Part shown: one piece after another, positions 47,779 through 50,421 of the stretch
How positions within the stretch are numbered: the stretch's first letter is position 1
Layout: each line of letters starts with the position of its first letter
Source: Alphaproteobacteria bacterium
GTDB taxonomy: Bacteria > Pseudomonadota > Alphaproteobacteria > UBA1280 > UBA6503
Length of the DNA stretch: 50,421 bases
Assembly: GCA_021774615.1 (NCBI GenBank)
Contig: JAJFIW010000033.1
Location: forward strand, 1 to 50,421
Direction of reading: 5' to 3'
Position numbers and translations under genes: made by a program
The notes under the pieces: model-generated
Databases searched by the model: none
What the model saw: only the letters and a program-made list of their open reading frames with translations
What the model was told of the DNA's origin: nothing

Positions 47779-47807
47779 TACATAGTCTCTAGCATCTGTT
47801 TTTACAA
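47779..47807 (-). promoter_or_regulatory. Promoter of paralog A
   Basis: TTGTAA (47807-47802) and TATGTA (47784-47779), 17-base spacer, minus strand. The element and the end of its spacer (TAGAGAC) match the promoter of paralog B. Confidence 0.6.
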
Positions 47808-47842
47808 GACAATAAATATTGTTATAAGTAATCCCTAATATA

Positions 47843-47881
47843 AAAAATAAAAGGCACTCCGTAAGAGTGCCTTTTATTTAA
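47843..47881 (-). terminator. Terminator of unknown paralog B (repeat copy 2)
   Basis: Identical over 39 bases to 47046-47084. It begins 3 bases after the paralog B stop, so the gene and its terminator are tightly packed. Confidence 0.93.
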
Positions 47882-47883
47882 TT

Positions 47884-48486
47884 TTACAATATTTTTTCTA
47901 CAAAAGAGATGTTCTCTTTATCATAAGTTAGCTTATATCTAACTGCTATGCTTTCATCCTCTGCCAACTTTACAAAAAGTTTTGGCCTATTAGAAAAAGT
48001 TTTTAGTCTAACCAACATAATGTCTTTAATGTGGTTTTTTTCATTATCAGAGATAATTCCTTGCCTCATAACTATGCAGTCACGAACATTAAATAGCCCT
48101 ACATTGCCAATAATCATTACGTATGCTTCATCAGGCACAATATTATCGTCTAATTTTACAAAATATCTACGCTTATTACTTTTTAGGTACTTAGCCCCAT
48201 AAAGAAGCTCTATTGCCGCTTCTTCATTATTTCCATCAACGCAACTTTTTTTCTGTATTTCTGATAACAACTCTGGCTTAATTCTGTACCTTGGCAGATA
48301 ATATCCATTTTCTGGATTTATTGCGTAACCAACCTTTATTTCTTTTGTAGATAAAAGGCCATTGTGGTATACGGGGTCTCCTTTTATTCTATACTCGTAA
48401 ACTCTTATCCCTGCAGAAATATTTAAACCAAAGTTTTCAACACCATGATTAATATTTATTGTAAATAGGTTATCAAATGTACCCAT
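47884..48486 (-). CDS. Unknown protein, tandem paralog B
   Basis: Not recognised. 200 residues, soluble. Shares with paralog A the start FDNLFTININH, then GIRVYEYRIKG, RYRIKPELLSEIQKK, IELLYGAKY, PDEAYVMIIGNVGL, IMLVRLKTF and a final VRYKLTYDKENISF. By eye A and B are about one-third identical, so the duplication is old. AGGAG precedes the ATG. Own promoter (48554-48582) and terminator; likely an independent transcript. Confidence 0.7.
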   Translation of the reverse strand: MGTFDNLFTININHGVENFGLNISAGIRVYEYRIKGDPVYHNGLLSTKEIKVGYAINPENGYYLPRYRIKPELLSEIQKKSCVDGNNEEAAIELLYGAKYLKSNKRRYFVKLDDNIVPDEAYVMIIGNVGLFNVRDCIVMRQGIISDNEKNHIKDIMLVRLKTFSNRPKLFVKLAEDESIAVRYKLTYDKENISFVEKIL

Positions 48487-48553
48487 GGGTGTACTCCTAT
48501 AAAACAGTGTGGTTTGGAAAAAAGAAAAATTTAGATAATAGTCATAATTTAAA

Positions 48554-48582
48554 TAAATAGTCTCTATTATCTACTTTTACAA
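48554..48582 (-). promoter_or_regulatory. Promoter of paralog B
   Basis: TTGTAA (48582-48577) and TATTTA (48559-48554), 17-base spacer ending TAGAGAC, as upstream of paralog A. Confidence 0.6.
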
Positions 48583-48612
48583 GATCTATATAAACAAACG
48601 TATAGTATAAAA

Positions 48613-48645
48613 CATAAAAAGCACCCATTACGGGTGCTTTTTATG
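48613..48645 (-). terminator. Terminator of paralog C
   Basis: Perfect 14-bp inverted repeat CATAAAAAGCACCC / GGGTGCTTTTTATG around a 5-base loop, 17 bases after the paralog C stop. Confidence 0.92.
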
Positions 48646-48661
48646 CTCGAATATAAACCAA

Positions 48662-49273
48662 TCATATTTTTTTCACTTTGATTGACCTAACATCGTAAGC
48701 CAGCTGAAAGCTGACTTCACTGCCATCATCGGCAGTAAGTATTACAACTGGAGTCTCACCAGCAACAGGAACCCTGACAAGACACACGTCACCATGCACC
48801 TTACCATCTTTATTGGTGTAGCCCTGTTCTAGGATTTCACCATCTACGGTGGTTTTGTTAAATAGGCCTATTAATAAAACATAGGCCTCACATGGAGTGG
48901 TGGCATCTGTACCGCCACGCTTATTCCAATCCTTAGAAACACCGAAAAATTTACTACCATGGGCGTTAATAAACTGTGCTTCGTTCATTAAATTAACAAA
49001 CTGTGGAACCTTAACGCCTGTAGCATTAGCTCTATTACGTATGGTTCCCTCCAAAGAAGGCACCAATAAATCATGCACCCGCAACTGCGGACGTGATGGT
49101 TTCCCGTCTCGCGGCGTTAATTCAGAATGGCCCCCTACAAAAACAAATGGGGCACTGTTATTGTCGAAATGATAGTCAAACACCTGAATACCAGTGTTAA
49201 CTATCAATGATGTATCAACACAGCTAAGGCCATATTTGCCCGTTACTGTAAAGCAATTAGGAAACATATTCAT
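48662..49273 (-). CDS. Unknown protein, tandem paralog C
   Basis: Not recognised. 203 residues from the ATG at 49273, which has GGAG 8 bases upstream and gives the same MxMFxNCFTV start as paralog A; the frame upstream to 49300 is not needed. Shared landmarks: NTGIQVFDYHF, QLRVHDLLVPSL, NEAQFINAHGSKFFGVSKDW (close to the KFFEASGNW of A), PCEAYVLLIGLF, EQGYTNKDGKV, VCLVRVPV and VSFQLAYDVRSI. It is more distant from A and B than they are from each other, and its leader is longer and different. Confidence 0.7.
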   Translation of the reverse strand: MNMFPNCFTVTGKYGLSCVDTSLIVNTGIQVFDYHFDNNSAPFVFVGGHSELTPRDGKPSRPQLRVHDLLVPSLEGTIRNRANATGVKVPQFVNLMNEAQFINAHGSKFFGVSKDWNKRGGTDATTPCEAYVLLIGLFNKTTVDGEILEQGYTNKDGKVHGDVCLVRVPVAGETPVVILTADDGSEVSFQLAYDVRSIKVKKI

Positions 49274-49465
49274 AGAAGAATCTCCAGAAAGAAAAAGCAA
49301 CCACGGGTGTGGCGCCTAACTCTACTGAATCCAATAAAACCTATCATTTTAAAAAATTAAAATAGGTTAAGAAGAAAAAAGTAATAAGATTAACAGTAGT
49401 ATTAGCTAACAGATGGGAAGAGTACTTAATTTTTACAAGTTTAATTATTATATACATAAAAAAAA

Positions 49466-49490
49466 GCACCCCTTGCAGGGTGCTTTCTCT
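49466..49490 (-). terminator. Porin gene terminator
   Basis: GCACCC / GGGTGC stem (49466-49471 with 49478-49483) followed on the minus strand by a run of eight T, about 15-20 bases after the stop at 49506. Confidence 0.9.
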
Positions 49491-49505
49491 TAGAAATTAA
49501 ACTTC

Positions 49506-50420
49506 TTAGAAGTTTACGCCAACTTGTACCCAAGCTTTTTTAGTGTCCGTAAACGGAGCATCTTTAGCATTGTAGTCAGCATATTTTGCTAACAAGTTGA
49601 TTTTTTTGAATGGTTGCCATGATGGCAGAGAATAAGACTTAGCAATTGCAAAGTTCCACTCTGTACCAAAGTTACCAGTTTCTTGACCTTCATAGTCATG
49701 ATAAACAGCTGTAAAGGTTGTTCCATCAACCCACTTAGCCATATCAGCTACTTTATATGAAAGTTTAACATAGGCATCTTCTAGACCATTTGCAGGTGTA
49801 GACAAGAATTTATCAGCCCAACCGTTATGCGCATGTGCTGTAGCAAGAGGTGTTTGGAAAGCACTTGTGCCGTCGCCACCTAGAACTTCATAACCTGCTT
49901 GCAATGTTACACCATGAGCAGAAATTGCTGGAGCAACATGGTAGTACTCTTGGCTGTAGTTTGCAGTGTTATTTGCATAGTCGCTTTGAGTTGCAGCTTC
50001 AGCTTGGTAGCTAAATGTCCATACGTCATCAATCGCAACTTTACCAGTAGTACGCAAACCATAAGTTTGTGAAGAACTACCAGGCAATGTTTCAAGGTCG
50101 ATAAGCAAACCATAAGCAGTAGCGTTCAACCAGTCGCTAAACTTGTAACCAACACGAGCAATATGAGTTGCACTGTCTACGTCACCTGCTGGGTTGTCAT
50201 TACCAAATACACGCTTGATGTTCCAAGCATAACCATATTCTACATTAAGGTTTTCGATACCTTTATATGAAGCAAATACAGAGTCATATGCTTGGTCATT
50301 TTGACGCCAACCAACTGTACCTATAAAACGTTGGTTGTCTAAGTTAAGACCTTGGCGACCTACTTTAATTTCGGCATCGTGACCAGCCCAAGATACCCAT
50401 GCTTGGTTATTAGCAGTATC
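49506..50420 (-). CDS. Alginate-export-type outer-membrane porin (3' part)
   Basis: C-terminal 304 residues of a beta-barrel outer-membrane protein whose 5' end is beyond the window; the frame stays open to the edge. KVGRQGLNLDNQRFIGTVGWRQNDQAYDS is characteristic of the alginate-export family (PF13372-type), a group used by many Gram-negatives as general or specific porins. Alternating hydrophobic strands and the terminal VQVGVNF with C-terminal Phe, the signal for outer-membrane insertion, support the barrel. Methionine-like starts inside (around 50129) are not real gene starts. Substrate unknown; alginate itself is not implied. Confidence 0.85.
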   Translation of the reverse strand, partial: DTANNQAWVSWAGHDAEIKVGRQGLNLDNQRFIGTVGWRQNDQAYDSVFASYKGIENLNVEYGYAWNIKRVFGNDNPAGDVDSATHIARVGYKFSDWLNATAYGLLIDLETLPGSSSQTYGLRTTGKVAIDDVWTFSYQAEAATQSDYANNTANYSQEYYHVAPAISAHGVTLQAGYEVLGGDGTSAFQTPLATAHAHNGWADKFLSTPANGLEDAYVKLSYKVADMAKWVDGTTFTAVYHDYEGQETGNFGTEWNFAIAKSYSLPSWQPFKKINLLAKYADYNAKDAPFTDTKKAWVQVGVNF

Positions 50421-50421
50421 A

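Noticed and set aside
47102-49273. Interpretation of the three paralogs as a prophage or toxin-immunity cluster
   Set aside because: No integrase, phage structural gene, toxin motif or immunity pattern is visible, and composition does not clearly differ from the neighbours.

Overview
This 50.4 kb window is chromosomal DNA of an AT-rich member of the Alphaproteobacteria. The support is gene content and order: a 14-gene nuoA-N complex I operon with separate nuoC and nuoD followed by birA and RNase J; tig-clpP-clpX-lon-hupB; ihfA-merR; murA-maf-RNase E/G; a three-subunit transhydrogenase (pntAA-pntAB-pntB); and a DUF2155 gene. TGA, TAA and TAG all serve as stops, so the genetic code is standard. 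I cannot name the genus from sequence alone.

Layout. Positions 1-1191 (+) hold the 3' end of accC and a hypoxanthine phosphoribosyltransferase gene. Positions 1295-2728 (+) hold a small membrane protein and a head-GIN/DUF2807-like beta-structured protein, each ending at a hairpin terminator. From 2815 to 28687 nearly everything is on the minus strand: DUF2155, merR, ihfA, RNase J, birA, nuoN to nuoA, tRNA-Asp, tRNA-Val, hupB, lon, clpX, clpP, tig, tRNA-Leu, tRNA-His and tRNA-Arg. This is the housekeeping core: respiration, nucleoid proteins and protein quality control.

Positions 28731-37867 are more accessory: a GmhB-like HAD protein lacking its nucleophile, a PfkB-family kinase, a three-gene block (membrane-anchored Mur ligase, alpha/beta hydrolase and a divergently transcribed Ddl-like ATP-grasp ligase), an unknown protein with an internal duplication, tRNA-Phe, a HAD protein with an unusual motif I, and a copper P-type ATPase. 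Positions 37946-40609 (+) encode a dicarboxylate/amino-acid symporter and an LplT-like MFS transporter. Positions 46978-40660 (-) form a compact run pntAA-pntAB-pntB-cutA-murA-maf-RNase E/G.

The last 3.3 kb holds three tandem, mutually related proteins of about 200 residues that I cannot assign to any family, each with its own terminator and at least two with matching promoters, followed by the C-terminal part of an alginate-export-type outer-membrane porin running off the window.

The best candidates for something undescribed are (1) the three-paralog array at 47102-49273, two copies of which share an identical 39-nt terminator and a promoter/leader also seen in part upstream of the unknown gene at 34274-34837, and (2) the ATP-grasp / membrane Mur ligase / alpha/beta hydrolase block at 30446-34222, which looks like a dedicated ligase pathway separate from normal peptidoglycan precursor synthesis. 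All functions come from motif reading and remembered family knowledge; no search was run.
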